From an uncultured Eubacteriales bacterium (lineage in GTDB: Bacteria > Bacillota > Clostridia > Christensenellales > Aristaeellaceae), in the NCBI GenBank assembly GCA_902790525.1, contig CADASI010000014.1, positions 1-34,763 on the forward strand: a DNA stretch of 34,763 bases, in the 5' to 3' direction. How positions within the stretch are numbered: the first letter of the stretch is position 1; each line of letters starts with the position of its first letter. Position numbers and translations under genes: made by a program. This document shows positions 21,615 to 29,117 of this stretch, piece after piece. The notes beneath the pieces are model-generated. The model saw only the letters and a program-made list of their open reading frames with translations, searched no databases and was not told where the DNA came from.

Positions 21615-22195
21615 TGCGCAGATACACCACCAAGATGCTGGTCACGCTGGCCCTGCTGTCGGCCATCGGCGTGATACTGGCGCGATTCATCGTTCCCATG
21701 CCGAACCCCTACATGCGCTTTTCCATCGAGGCCGTGCCCTTCATCGTGGCGGGCTTCCTGTACGGTCCGATCCCCGGGGCCCTGGTGGGCTTCGTGGCGG
21801 ACTTCGTAGGCTGCCTGTTCTCCGGCTACGGCTACAATCCCGTCTTCGCCGTTCCCCCGGTGCTGATCGGCCTGTGCGCGGGGCTCATGCGCCCGCTTTT
21901 GTACAAGAAGGTCACCTATTTCCGCATACTGGGCGCGTTCATACCGGCGGTGATCGTGGGCAGCGTACTGTGGCAGAGCTACTGGCTGTCGTTCTTCTAC
22001 GGCTCCCACTCCTGGGCGTGGTTCCTGGGCACCCGGTCGATACAGTTCGCCGTCACCTCGCTGGTGAACGCGGCGGTGATCTTCGGGCTGTTCAAGAGCC
22101 ATGTGTTCGACACGCTGCGGCTGTGGCCGCCGGTCGCCATGAAGGAGGTCCGGCAGGACGACACCCATCACGCGATAGAGAGGGCAGTGAAGTAA
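21614..22195 (+). CDS. folT: ECF transporter S component for folate, FolT
   Basis: The substrate-binding membrane subunit of an energy-coupling-factor importer for folates; it needs the shared EcfAAT module, not present in this window. 193 residues with five to six hydrophobic segments. Features of FolT: MLVTLALLSAIGVILARFIVP, MRFSIEAVPFIVAGFLYGPIPGALVGFVADFVG and the C-terminal VTSLVNAAVIF. The start is the ATG at 21614 rather than 21596 because GGAGG lies seven bases before it. Folate specificity rests on the THF riboswitch upstream and folC downstream, which begins one base after the stop. Confidence 0.9.
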   Translation: MRRYTTKMLVTLALLSAIGVILARFIVPMPNPYMRFSIEAVPFIVAGFLYGPIPGALVGFVADFVGCLFSGYGYNPVFAVPPVLIGLCAGLMRPLLYKKVTYFRILGAFIPAVIVGSVLWQSYWLSFFYGSHSWAWFLGTRSIQFAVTSLVNAAVIFGLFKSHVFDTLRLWPPVAMKEVRQDDTHHAIERAVK

Positions 22196-22196
22196 C

Positions 22197-23489
22197 ATGA
22201 ATCTCGATCAAGCCCTGAAATACATCCACAACGTGAGCTGGATGGGCACCATCCCCGGCCTGGAGCGGGAGCTTGAGCTTCTGGACCGCATCGGCAACCC
22301 CCACAGGGGCATGAAGTACATCCATGTGGCGGGCACCAACGGCAAGGGCTCCACGGCGGCGATGCTGCAAAGCATACTGACCCACGCCGGCTATAAGACC
22401 GGGCTGTACACCTCGCCCTACATCATGCGCTTCAACGAGCGCATCCAGGTGGACGGCGAACAGATTTCCGACGGGGACATCTGTGCCCTGACCGAGTACA
22501 TCCGCCCCCACGCCGAGGCCATGGCCAACCATCCCTCGGAGTTCGAGATCGTCACGGCCATAGGCTTTGAGTATTTCAAGCGTCAGAAGTGCGACATCGT
22601 GGTGCTGGAGGTCGGCATGGGCGGCGAATGGGACGCCACCAACGTCATTGAGGACAACGAAGCCGCGGTGATCGTCAACATCGGCCTGGACCACACCGAG
22701 GTGCTGGGCGACACGCTGGAGAAGATCGCAAAGACCAAATCCGGCGTGGTCAAGCGGGGCTGCCCCTGCGTGATCTACCGGCAGGAGAAGGTCGTGGAGG
22801 ACGTTTTCCGGCAGGTATGCCGGGAGATGGACGCCCCCTTCTTCCCCGCCGACTTCGACAGCCTGAAACCCGTCAGCGCCGGTCTTTCCGGCCAACGCTT
22901 CGACTGGGGCGACATGCGGGACCTCCGCCTGCCGCTGCTGGGCGCGCACCAACTTAAAAACGCCGCCAACGTGCTGACGACCGTGCAGGTGCTCAAGAGC
23001 CGGGGCTGGAACATCCCCGAGGCCGCCGTGCGCGAGGGCCTCGCCGCCGTGACCTGGCCCGGGCGCTTCCAGCTGATGGCCGAAAAGCCGCTGTTCATCA
23101 TCGACGGCGGGCACAACCCACAGTGCCTCGAGGCGCTGGAGGACGCCATACGTACCTACCTGCCGGGGCGGCGCATCGTGTTTTTGAACGGCGTCATGGC
23201 CGACAAGGACTACGGCGACATGTTCAACCGCTTAAAGCCATTCGCCCGGGCCTTCGTGACCGTCACTCCATTAAACCACCGGGCGCTGTCCGCCGAGGCG
23301 CTGAGCGACTACATCCGCCAGAACCTCGACGCCCCCGCCACCCCCTGTGACACCGTCGCCGAGGGCGTGCGGACCGCCGTCGATCTCGCCGGGCCCGACG
23401 GCGTGGTGTGCGCCTGCGGCTCGCTGTACATGCTGGGCGAGGTCATCGAAGAGATAGAACGGCTCAAGCAGGGCGGCGCGATATCGTGA
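22197..23489 (+). CDS. folC: Folylpolyglutamate synthase / dihydrofolate synthase FolC
   Basis: It adds glutamate to dihydropteroate and/or tetrahydrofolate, trapping folate in the cell and making the forms used by folate enzymes such as AcsE. Mur-ligase fold: P-loop GTNGKGST at residues 46-53, TSPYIMRFNERIQVDG, LEVGMGGEWDATNV, GLDHTEVLG and IDGGHNPQ in the C-terminal domain. 430 residues is normal. It starts one base after folT with GAGAGGG about 12 bases upstream, so translational coupling is likely. It is under control of the THF riboswitch. Confidence 0.95.
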   Translation: MNLDQALKYIHNVSWMGTIPGLERELELLDRIGNPHRGMKYIHVAGTNGKGSTAAMLQSILTHAGYKTGLYTSPYIMRFNERIQVDGEQISDGDICALTEYIRPHAEAMANHPSEFEIVTAIGFEYFKRQKCDIVVLEVGMGGEWDATNVIEDNEAAVIVNIGLDHTEVLGDTLEKIAKTKSGVVKRGCPCVIYRQEKVVEDVFRQVCREMDAPFFPADFDSLKPVSAGLSGQRFDWGDMRDLRLPLLGAHQLKNAANVLTTVQVLKSRGWNIPEAAVREGLAAVTWPGRFQLMAEKPLFIIDGGHNPQCLEALEDAIRTYLPGRRIVFLNGVMADKDYGDMFNRLKPFARAFVTVTPLNHRALSAEALSDYIRQNLDAPATPCDTVAEGVRTAVDLAGPDGVVCACGSLYMLGEVIEEIERLKQGGAIS

Positions 23490-23495
23490 CATAAC

Positions 23496-23537
23496 ACAGG
23501 CCCCCCGGTCCATGCGTGCATGGACCGGGGGGCCTGT
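23496..23537. terminator. 20-bp perfect hairpin between folC and nfnB
   Basis: ACAGGCCCCCCGGTCCATGC and its exact complement are separated by GT. It lies between convergent genes and should terminate both; no long U-tract follows on either side. Confidence 0.75.
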
Positions 23538-23547
23538 ATTCATCCGC

Positions 23548-24972
23548 TTATTTCTTCGACTTGATGTACTCGTCGATGGCCGCGGCGGCATTCTTGCCCG
23601 CGCCCATGGCCAGTATGACGGTGGCCGCGCCGGTCACGGCGTCGCCGCCGGCGTAGACGCCCTCGCGGCTGGTCAGGCCGTCCTCGCCCTGGGTGACGAT
23701 GCAGCCGTGCTTGTTGGCTTCGAGGCCGGGGGTGGTGGACCGGATCAGCGGGTTCGGGGACGTGCCGATGGCCATGATCATGGTGTCGATGTCCAGCACG
23801 AACTCGCTGCCCTCCTTGACGATGGGGCGGCGGCGTCCGGAGGCATCGGGCTCGCCCAGCTCCATCTCCACGCACTTCATGCCGCAGACCTCGCCGTTGC
23901 GGGGATCGCGGGGGTTCTCAGGATTGTTGTAGCCCAGCACCTCCACGGGGTTGGTGAGGGTCTTGAAGATGATGCCCTCCTCCTGGGCGTGCTCGACCTC
24001 CTCCGCGCGGGCGGGGAGCTCGTTCATGGAACGGCGGTAGACGATGTAGACCTCGTCCGCGCCCAGGCGCTTGGCGCAGCGCGCGGCGTCCATGGCCACG
24101 TTGCCGCCGCCCACGACGGCGACCTTCTTGCCGTGGCGGATGGGGGTCTTGCTGTCGTCCCTGTACGCCTTCATCAGGTTGATGCGGGTGAGGAACTCGT
24201 TGGCGGAGTACACGCCCTTCAAGCTCTCGCCGGGGATGTTCATGAACCTCGGCAGGCCCGCGCCGGAGCCGATGAATACGGCCTCGTTGCCCATCTCGAA
24301 CAGCTCGTCGATGGTCAGCACCTTGCCGATGACCATGTCGGTTTCGATGTCCACGCCCATGGCCTTGAGGTTGTCGACCTCCTTGTTGACGATGGCCTTC
24401 GGAAGACGGAACTCCGGGATGCCGTAGGACAGCACGCCGCCGGCGACGTGCAGCGCTTCGTACACGGTCACCTTGTAGCCCATGCGGGCCAGGTCGCCCG
24501 CGCAGGTCAGGCCCGCGGGGCCGGCGCCGATGACGGCGACCTTGTGGCCGTTGGAGGCGGGAACGGCGGGCTTCTCGGTGGAATGCTCGCGGTGCCAGTC
24601 GGCCACGAAGCGCTCCAGGCGGCCGATGCCCACGGGCTCGCCTTTCACGCCGCGCACGCACTTGGACTCGCACTGGGTCTCCTGCGGACACACGCGGCCG
24701 CACACGGCGGGCAGCGAGGAGGAGCGGTTGATGACCTCAAACGCGCCCTCGATGTCTTCGTTGGCCAGCTTGGCGATGAACTCGGGGATGTCGATCTGCA
24801 CGGGGCACTTGCTGACGCAGGGCTTGTTCTTGCAGTGCAGGCAGCGGCGGGCCTCCTCGATAGCCATGTCATAGGTATAGCCGGTGGCGACCTCCTCGAA
24901 CACCTTGTTGCGGTAGTTCGGATCGAGGGACGGCATCGGGCACTTTTTCAGACTCATGTTCTTCTCAGCCAT
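23548..24972 (-). CDS. nfnB: NADPH-binding subunit of electron-bifurcating transhydrogenase NfnB (GltA-like)
   Basis: 474 residues of the glutamate synthase small-subunit family. N-terminal iron-sulfur cysteines occur in RRCLHCKNKPCVSKCP and CGRVCPQETQCESKC (about residues 43-105). The FAD site GAGPAGL (about 150) and the NAD(P) site VGGGNVAMDAARCA (about 290) follow, then MAIGTSPNPLI and VYAGGDAVTGAATVILAMGAGK. In the NfnAB complex it reduces NADP+ with electrons from NADH and reduced ferredoxin. The call as NfnB rather than stand-alone GltA rests on the adjacent nfnA, four bases upstream. The ATG at 24972 has AAGGAGG upstream. Confidence 0.88.
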   Translation of the reverse strand: MAEKNMSLKKCPMPSLDPNYRNKVFEEVATGYTYDMAIEEARRCLHCKNKPCVSKCPVQIDIPEFIAKLANEDIEGAFEVINRSSSLPAVCGRVCPQETQCESKCVRGVKGEPVGIGRLERFVADWHREHSTEKPAVPASNGHKVAVIGAGPAGLTCAGDLARMGYKVTVYEALHVAGGVLSYGIPEFRLPKAIVNKEVDNLKAMGVDIETDMVIGKVLTIDELFEMGNEAVFIGSGAGLPRFMNIPGESLKGVYSANEFLTRINLMKAYRDDSKTPIRHGKKVAVVGGGNVAMDAARCAKRLGADEVYIVYRRSMNELPARAEEVEHAQEEGIIFKTLTNPVEVLGYNNPENPRDPRNGEVCGMKCVEMELGEPDASGRRRPIVKEGSEFVLDIDTMIMAIGTSPNPLIRSTTPGLEANKHGCIVTQGEDGLTSREGVYAGGDAVTGAATVILAMGAGKNAAAAIDEYIKSKK

Positions 24973-24976
24973 GGTA

Positions 24977-25816
24977 TTAAGCCTCCTTGTTCAGCAGGTT
25001 GCAGAACTCGTCCCGCTTGTGCTGCTCGAAATCGTGGTACATCGCGCCGCGCTTCATGGCCTCGTCGAAGTCCACCTGATGGCCGTCGAAGTCGGGGCCG
25101 TCCACGCAGGCGAACTTGGTCTCGCCGCCCACGGTCAGTCGGCAGCCGCCGCACATGCCGGTGCCGTCGATCATGATGGGGTTCATGGAGATCACGGTGG
25201 GGATGTCGTACTTCTTGGTGAGCTGGCAGACGAACTTCATCATGATCACCGGGCCGATGGCGATGACCTCGTCGTACTGGTTGCCCGCCTTGATGAGCTC
25301 CTCCAGCGCGTTGGTCACCAGGCCCTTGGTGCCGTAGGTGCCGTCGTCGGTCATCATGCAGACCTTGGCGGAGCAGGCGTTGAACTCGTCCTCGAGGATC
25401 ACCAGGTCCTTGGTGCGGAAGCCCACGATGGAGTGCACCTCGCAGCCGTTGGCGTGCAGCGCCTGGGCCACCGGCAGCGCGATGGCGCAGCCCACGCCGC
25501 CGCCCACGACGGCGACCTTCTTGAAGCCCTCGACCTCGGAGGGACGGCCCAGCGGGCCCACGAAATCGGGCAGGAAGTCGCCCTCGTTCAGTGTGTTCAG
25601 CTCCATGGTGGTGCCGCCCACGATCTGGAAGATGATGTCCACGGTGCCGGCCTCGCGGTCGTAGCCCGCGATGGTCAGCGGGATGCGCTCGCCGTCGGCG
25701 CTGGCGCGCAGGATGATGAACTGGCCGGCCTTCGCCTTGCGGGCCACCAGCGGCGCCTCGATGACCATTTTGGTGACGGTCGGATTCAGAGGCTGCTTCT
25801 TGACGATCTTAAACAT
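24977..25816 (-). CDS. nfnA: NfnA, FAD/NAD and [2Fe-2S] subunit (sulfide dehydrogenase-like)
   Basis: 279 residues. An N-terminal ferredoxin-reductase-type FAD domain (ERIPLTIAGYDREAG), an NAD domain (VAVVGGGVGCAIALPVAQAL near 101-120) and a C-terminal [2Fe-2S] site, Cys222, Cys225 and Cys237 (MCGGC, then FACVDGPDFDGH). It is homologous to dihydroorotate dehydrogenase electron-transfer subunits (PyrK), but pairing with NfnB indicates the ferredoxin:NADP oxidoreductase. The start is the ATG at 25816 with GAGGGAAAGC upstream; a longer in-frame start at 25876 lacks a site. In acetogens this complex balances NADH, NADPH and ferredoxin. Confidence 0.9.
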   Translation of the reverse strand: MFKIVKKQPLNPTVTKMVIEAPLVARKAKAGQFIILRASADGERIPLTIAGYDREAGTVDIIFQIVGGTTMELNTLNEGDFLPDFVGPLGRPSEVEGFKKVAVVGGGVGCAIALPVAQALHANGCEVHSIVGFRTKDLVILEDEFNACSAKVCMMTDDGTYGTKGLVTNALEELIKAGNQYDEVIAIGPVIMMKFVCQLTKKYDIPTVISMNPIMIDGTGMCGGCRLTVGGETKFACVDGPDFDGHQVDFDEAMKRGAMYHDFEQHKRDEFCNLLNKEA

Positions 25817-25891
25817 GCTTTCCCTCTTCTCTGAATGGATGTGTGGCCCGCGCAGCAGACAGGCGTCCGGGCGCAAACCGGCTACCGTAAT

Positions 25892-25920
25892 ATGATAGCA
25901 TAACCAAAATCCAAAATCAA
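25892..25920 (-). promoter_or_regulatory. Promoter of nfnAB (extended -10)
   Basis: Minus strand -35 TTGATT (25915-25920), 17 bases, TGC plus -10 TATCAT (25892-25897). The -35 overlaps the stop codon of the upstream membrane-protein gene. Confidence 0.75.
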
Positions 25921-27008
25921 TCGTTTGGCGGCGGCGTTAAACGGGATTTTACGATGGTATCCTCCCGGGACAGCTCGTCGGCCACCTCCGCCTCGGCCTC
26001 CTCCACGGAGGTGTGGCGCATGCCCATGGCGGTGGTGACGATGAAGCCCACAATCAGTATCATGTAATAGGTCACAAACCGCCACGCCAACAGGCCGGAG
26101 AGCAGCAGCGCGTCCGGCAGCATGCCCGCGAAGTACAGCCCGAACACGCCCTCCTGCGCGCCGGACGCGCCGGGCAGGGGCGTGTAGGCGGCGGAGGTGT
26201 ACTGCATGCAGCCCATGGTGAGTATCTTTCCGTAGCTGTGCTCGCGAAGCCCCAGGCCGCGGTAGATGAAGTACATCACGCTCATCAGGCACACCACCCG
26301 CACCGAGGCGATGATCACCTGCCGGGCCACCTCCGCCCGGTTCGACGCCAATTCCCGCATGCCGGTGTAGAAGCCGTCGGCCATGCCGTCCGCGGCGCGC
26401 TCCAGCTTCTCGGGATTGCCGATGTTGAACCGGCGCATCAGCGCGCCCGCCTTCTTCACCAGCCAGCGCACCGGCCGCTGGTAGAACGCGATCATCAGCG
26501 ACCCGGACACCAGTATCACGTTGAATATGAAGCCCACGATCAGTATGGGCAGGTTGGGCCCCAGCTCCGCGAGCACGAATTTGTGGTACACCGTAAACAG
26601 CACCACGTCGAACACCAGCAGCATGATCTGAAAGCAGTGGAAGTGTATGGTCAGCGCGGCGGTGGCGCGGCCCACGGGCACCCGCCACTTGTGGAACTGG
26701 TACACCTGCATCGGCTGTCCGCCGGAGGCCCCGGGGGTGATGTAGGAGTAGAACGCCCCCAGCAGACACATGGCAAACAGCCGCCGAAACGGCAGCGACA
26801 GCCCCTGCGCGCGCAGCGCGGAGCCCAGGCTGAGCGTCTCCATCAAGAGCCCCCCGAACACGCAGGCCACGCTGAGCATGGCGTAGCGCAGGGGCATGTT
26901 GAGTATCGCTTCGACGGAGGCGGGAAAATCGCCGCTGCGGATGCCGATGTAGAGCACGATCGCCAGCACCAGCAGTATGAATCCCGCGTAGAGGGCCTTC
27001 TTCTTCAT
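25917..27008 (-). CDS. Lysylphosphatidylglycerol synthase TM-region family protein (flippase-like)
   Basis: An integral membrane protein of 363 residues with about eight predicted helices, matching the membrane half of MprF (UPF0104/YbhN family). The family motif PGASGGQPMQVYQFHKW is at about residues 92-108, and a second TPLPGASGAQEGVFGLYFAG lies near 290. The soluble lysyl-transferase domain is absent, so it probably moves or stabilises lipids rather than aminoacylating them; the substrate is unknown. The C-terminus is charged and cytoplasmic. The start ATG at 27008 has AAGGAGA upstream; it follows the amidohydrolase gene by 16 bases and is likely cotranscribed. Confidence 0.87.
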   Translation of the reverse strand: MKKKALYAGFILLVLAIVLYIGIRSGDFPASVEAILNMPLRYAMLSVACVFGGLLMETLSLGSALRAQGLSLPFRRLFAMCLLGAFYSYITPGASGGQPMQVYQFHKWRVPVGRATAALTIHFHCFQIMLLVFDVVLFTVYHKFVLAELGPNLPILIVGFIFNVILVSGSLMIAFYQRPVRWLVKKAGALMRRFNIGNPEKLERAADGMADGFYTGMRELASNRAEVARQVIIASVRVVCLMSVMYFIYRGLGLREHSYGKILTMGCMQYTSAAYTPLPGASGAQEGVFGLYFAGMLPDALLLSGLLAWRFVTYYMILIVGFIVTTAMGMRHTSVEEAEAEVADELSREDTIVKSRLTPPPND

Positions 27009-27024
27009 CAAACGTCTCCTTGGT

Positions 27025-28194
27025 TTATTTCCCGAGGTATTTGAGCGCCACCCCCGCGTGCAGCGCGATGAGGTGCGGCATGGCGGCCTCGTCCGCCACG
27101 AATTTCGGGCTGTGGATGGGCCACACCGCGCCGATGTCCGGGTTGCGCACGCCGATTTTGTAAAACGCCCCGGGGACCGCCTGCGTGAAGTACCCGAAGT
27201 CCTCGGTGGCCATGGTGGGAGCGTCCAGCGTGACGACACGCCCCGCGCCCAGCATCTGTTCGGCGGTATGCCTGGCGAAGTCCACCATGCCGTCGTCGTT
27301 GACTACGCCGGGATAGCTCTCCCGGATGTCGATCTCCGCGCGCGCGCCCATGGCGGCGCACACGCCCTGCACGGTTTCGGTGAACAGCTTTTTCACCCGC
27401 CGACGGGTGTCCGGCCCGAGGGTGCGGAGGATGCCCTCGATCTCCGCCCGGTCCGCCACCACGTTGGCCTGCGCGCCGGCGTGGAAGCTGCCCACGGTGA
27501 TCACGGCGGCGTCCGTGGGGGCCAGGCGGCGGCTGACGATCTGCTGGACCGCCGTAACCGCCTGGGCGGCGATGGCGATGGCGTCGATGCCCGCCTCCGG
27601 GGAGGCCCCGTGGCAGCCCTCGCCGCGCACGACCACTCTGAACACGTCCGAGGCGGCGTACATCTTGCCGTACTTGAAGCCCACGGTCCCGGCGGGCAGG
27701 TCCGGGTCCACGTGGGCCCCGAACACGGCGTCCACGCCGTCGAGGCACCCCGCCGCGATCATCCGCGCCGCGCCGCCGGAGCCCTCCTCGTCCGGCTGGA
27801 ACAGAAGCCGCACCCGGCCCTTCATCGTCGGCCGGTGCCCGGTCAGCACCATGGCCGCGCCCAACAGGCCGGCGGTGTGGAAGTCGTGGCCGCAGGCGTG
27901 CATCACGCCGGGGATCTCGCTGGCAAAGGGCAGACCCGTCTCCTCCTGTATGCGCAGGGCGTCCATGTCCGCCCGCAGGGCCACGGTGCTGCCGGGCCGC
28001 GCGCCCTCGAGCGTCGCCATCACCGAGGTGCCCACGGGCCGCGCCACCGCCCAGCCCAACTCCTCCAGCACCCCCACGATCAGCGCCGCCGTCTCCTCCT
28101 CCGCGTTCCCCAGCTCTGGGCGGCGGTGGATGGCGCGACGGAGGGAGAGGGCTTTGTGCGAGAAGGTATGTGACTGCGTTAGAATGTCTTGCAT
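27025..28194 (-). CDS. M20 family amidohydrolase (hippurate/IAA-amide hydrolase type)
   Basis: 389 residues. A metal-dependent peptidase/amidohydrolase of the M20D group, which removes acyl groups from amino acids or small peptides. Seen: RRPELGNAEEETA at the start, RADMDALRIQEETGLPFAS, metal ligands in MHACGHDFHT (Cys101, His103), catalytic and ligand glutamates in QPDEEGSGGA (136-137), GAHVDPDLPAG and ATEDFGYF near 335. A dimerisation insert (GCHGASPEAGIDAI) is present. The ATG at 28194 has GGAGGAAGG directly upstream. The exact substrate cannot be told. Confidence 0.9.
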   Translation of the reverse strand: MQDILTQSHTFSHKALSLRRAIHRRPELGNAEEETAALIVGVLEELGWAVARPVGTSVMATLEGARPGSTVALRADMDALRIQEETGLPFASEIPGVMHACGHDFHTAGLLGAAMVLTGHRPTMKGRVRLLFQPDEEGSGGAARMIAAGCLDGVDAVFGAHVDPDLPAGTVGFKYGKMYAASDVFRVVVRGEGCHGASPEAGIDAIAIAAQAVTAVQQIVSRRLAPTDAAVITVGSFHAGAQANVVADRAEIEGILRTLGPDTRRRVKKLFTETVQGVCAAMGARAEIDIRESYPGVVNDDGMVDFARHTAEQMLGAGRVVTLDAPTMATEDFGYFTQAVPGAFYKIGVRNPDIGAVWPIHSPKFVADEAAMPHLIALHAGVALKYLGK

Positions 28195-28210
28195 GTCCTT
28201 CCTCCGGGTT

Positions 28211-28350
28211 AATTAGGAATTAGGAATTAGGAATTCAGGTGGAAATCCTTCGGATTTCTTTGATTCAGGGTTACGACAGAACTCGGTTTAATCAGACAAA
28301 TCCCGGAGGGATTTGCACCGCAACTCCTATCTCCTAATTCCTAATTCCTA
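28211..28350. mobile_element. Composite heptad-flanked repeat element, copy B
   Basis: Together with the MITE-like insert it fills most of the 364-base gap between 28194 and 28559. Left: AATTAGG heptads (28211-28231), GGTG, hairpin GAAATCCTTCGGATTTC (28242-28258, identical to copy A) and TTTGATT. Right: GTTTAATCAGA, hairpin CAAATCCCGGAGGGATTTG (28297-28315, loop differs from copy A by one base), CACC, then heptads of type ATTCCTA (28323-28350), complementary to the left array. The array resumes at 28453 after the 100-bp insert. The internal part is only about 25 bases, versus about 210 in copy A. Confidence 0.75.
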
Positions 28351-28452
28351 GAGTGTGTTTCTAAATGCCGGGAGATGCAGTTTCGAGTGGATTTGACTGC
28401 ATTTCAAGGCGATTTCCCGCAGGCTTAGTGGGACTAAGTCAAACACACTCTA
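28349..28452. mobile_element. 100-bp MITE-like element with TA target duplication
   Basis: Terminal inverted repeats GAGTGTGTTT (28351-28360) and AAACACACTC (28441-28450) flank 80 bases containing CTTAGT/ACTAAG and TGCAGT/ACTGCA arms. TA lies on both sides (28349-28350, 28451-28452). Removing the element and one TA restores an unbroken heptad array (ATTCCTA then ATTCTCC). TA duplication is typical of IS630/Tc1-mariner-type elements and their MITEs. No transposase is encoded. Confidence 0.75.
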
Positions 28453-28510
28453 ATTCTCCCGCAAAATCATACATCATTTTCCCTCCCTTGTAAATCTCAT
28501 AATTATGAAG

Positions 28511-28539
28511 TTTTCACAAGCGCAAAGTTGTGCTATAAT
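28511..28539 (+). promoter_or_regulatory. Promoter of the TfoX-N gene (extended -10)
   Basis: -10 TATAAT (28534-28539) with TGC before it; weak -35 TTTTCA (28511-28516) at 17 bases. GGAGGTGAT precedes the start codon. Confidence 0.7.
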
Positions 28540-28558
28540 ATCCCCGGAGGTGATTTGA

Positions 28559-28882
28559 ATGTCTGCGCGAGAACTGGCGGACTATGTGACGGATCAGCTG
28601 AGCGGTTTGGAGGGCATACGGCGCACGCCGATGATGGGGGGTTACATCTTCTACATCAACAACCGCATCTTCGGGGGCATCTACGAGCCGGGGGTGATGG
28701 TGAAGATCACCGAGGCCAGCCGGAGGGCCATGCCGGACGCGGAGCCCATGCCACCCTACGAGGGCGCGAAGCCCATGCTTCCGGTGACGAACCTGGACGA
28801 CCGGGAGGCATTTTCGCGGATGGTGGCCGAAATGTACGACGAGCTGCCCGAGCCGAAGCCCAGGAAGCGGAAGGCGAAGTGA
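28559..28882 (+). CDS. TfoX N-terminal-domain protein
   Basis: 107 residues with the TfoX/Sxy N-terminal fold: PMMGGYIFYINNRIFGGIYE at about residues 23-42, then VMVKITEAS and PPYEGAKPMLPV. In gamma-proteobacteria TfoX acts in competence control with CRP, but single-domain homologues like this one are widespread in Firmicutes and have no established role. The C-terminus is basic (EPKPRKRKAK). GGAGGTGAT lies just before the ATG. It is monocistronic between a repeat region and a sugar transport operon. Confidence 0.85.
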   Translation: MSARELADYVTDQLSGLEGIRRTPMMGGYIFYINNRIFGGIYEPGVMVKITEASRRAMPDAEPMPPYEGAKPMLPVTNLDDREAFSRMVAEMYDELPEPKPRKRKAK

Positions 28883-28889
28883 CAGATAC

Positions 28890-28930
28890 TCAATCGATTT
28901 CGCTTAAGCGACGGAATCGGGTTTTCGTCT
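28890..28930 (+). terminator. Probable terminator after the TfoX-N gene
   Basis: CGATTTCGC-TTAA-GCGACGGAATCG forms an imperfect stem followed by GGTTTTCGTCTTTTT. It starts about eight bases after the stop codon. Confidence 0.5.
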
Positions 28931-29024
28931 TTTTCAAGGGCTATGATTTGTTGTGCAATTCTTCTCATTATTTGCGGTTTTAACGGATTAGTGCTCATAA
29001 TTTTCACAAAAATCCGGCCATGTT

Positions 29025-29066
29025 ATTGACAAAAGGAAAAATCCGCGTTAAAATATGATTGTCAAT
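29025..29066 (+). promoter_or_regulatory. Promoter of the chvE-ggu operon bracketed by an ATTGACAA dyad
   Basis: -35 TTGACA (29026-29031), 17 bases, -10 TAAAAT (29049-29054). ATTGACAA (29025-29032) recurs inverted as TTGTCAAT at 29059-29066, around the start site. It may be a repressor operator; the same octamer covers the mglB -35. This is inference. Confidence 0.7.
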
Positions 29067-29117
29067 GTTGTGGGCCGTCAGGCGCATGACAAATAATAAA
29101 AAGGAGTGACCCCTATC

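Noticed and set aside
25817-25876. N-terminal extension of nfnA
   Set aside because: No SD at the upstream ATG, and the extra residues are not in the family; GAGGGAAAGC precedes the ATG at 25816.
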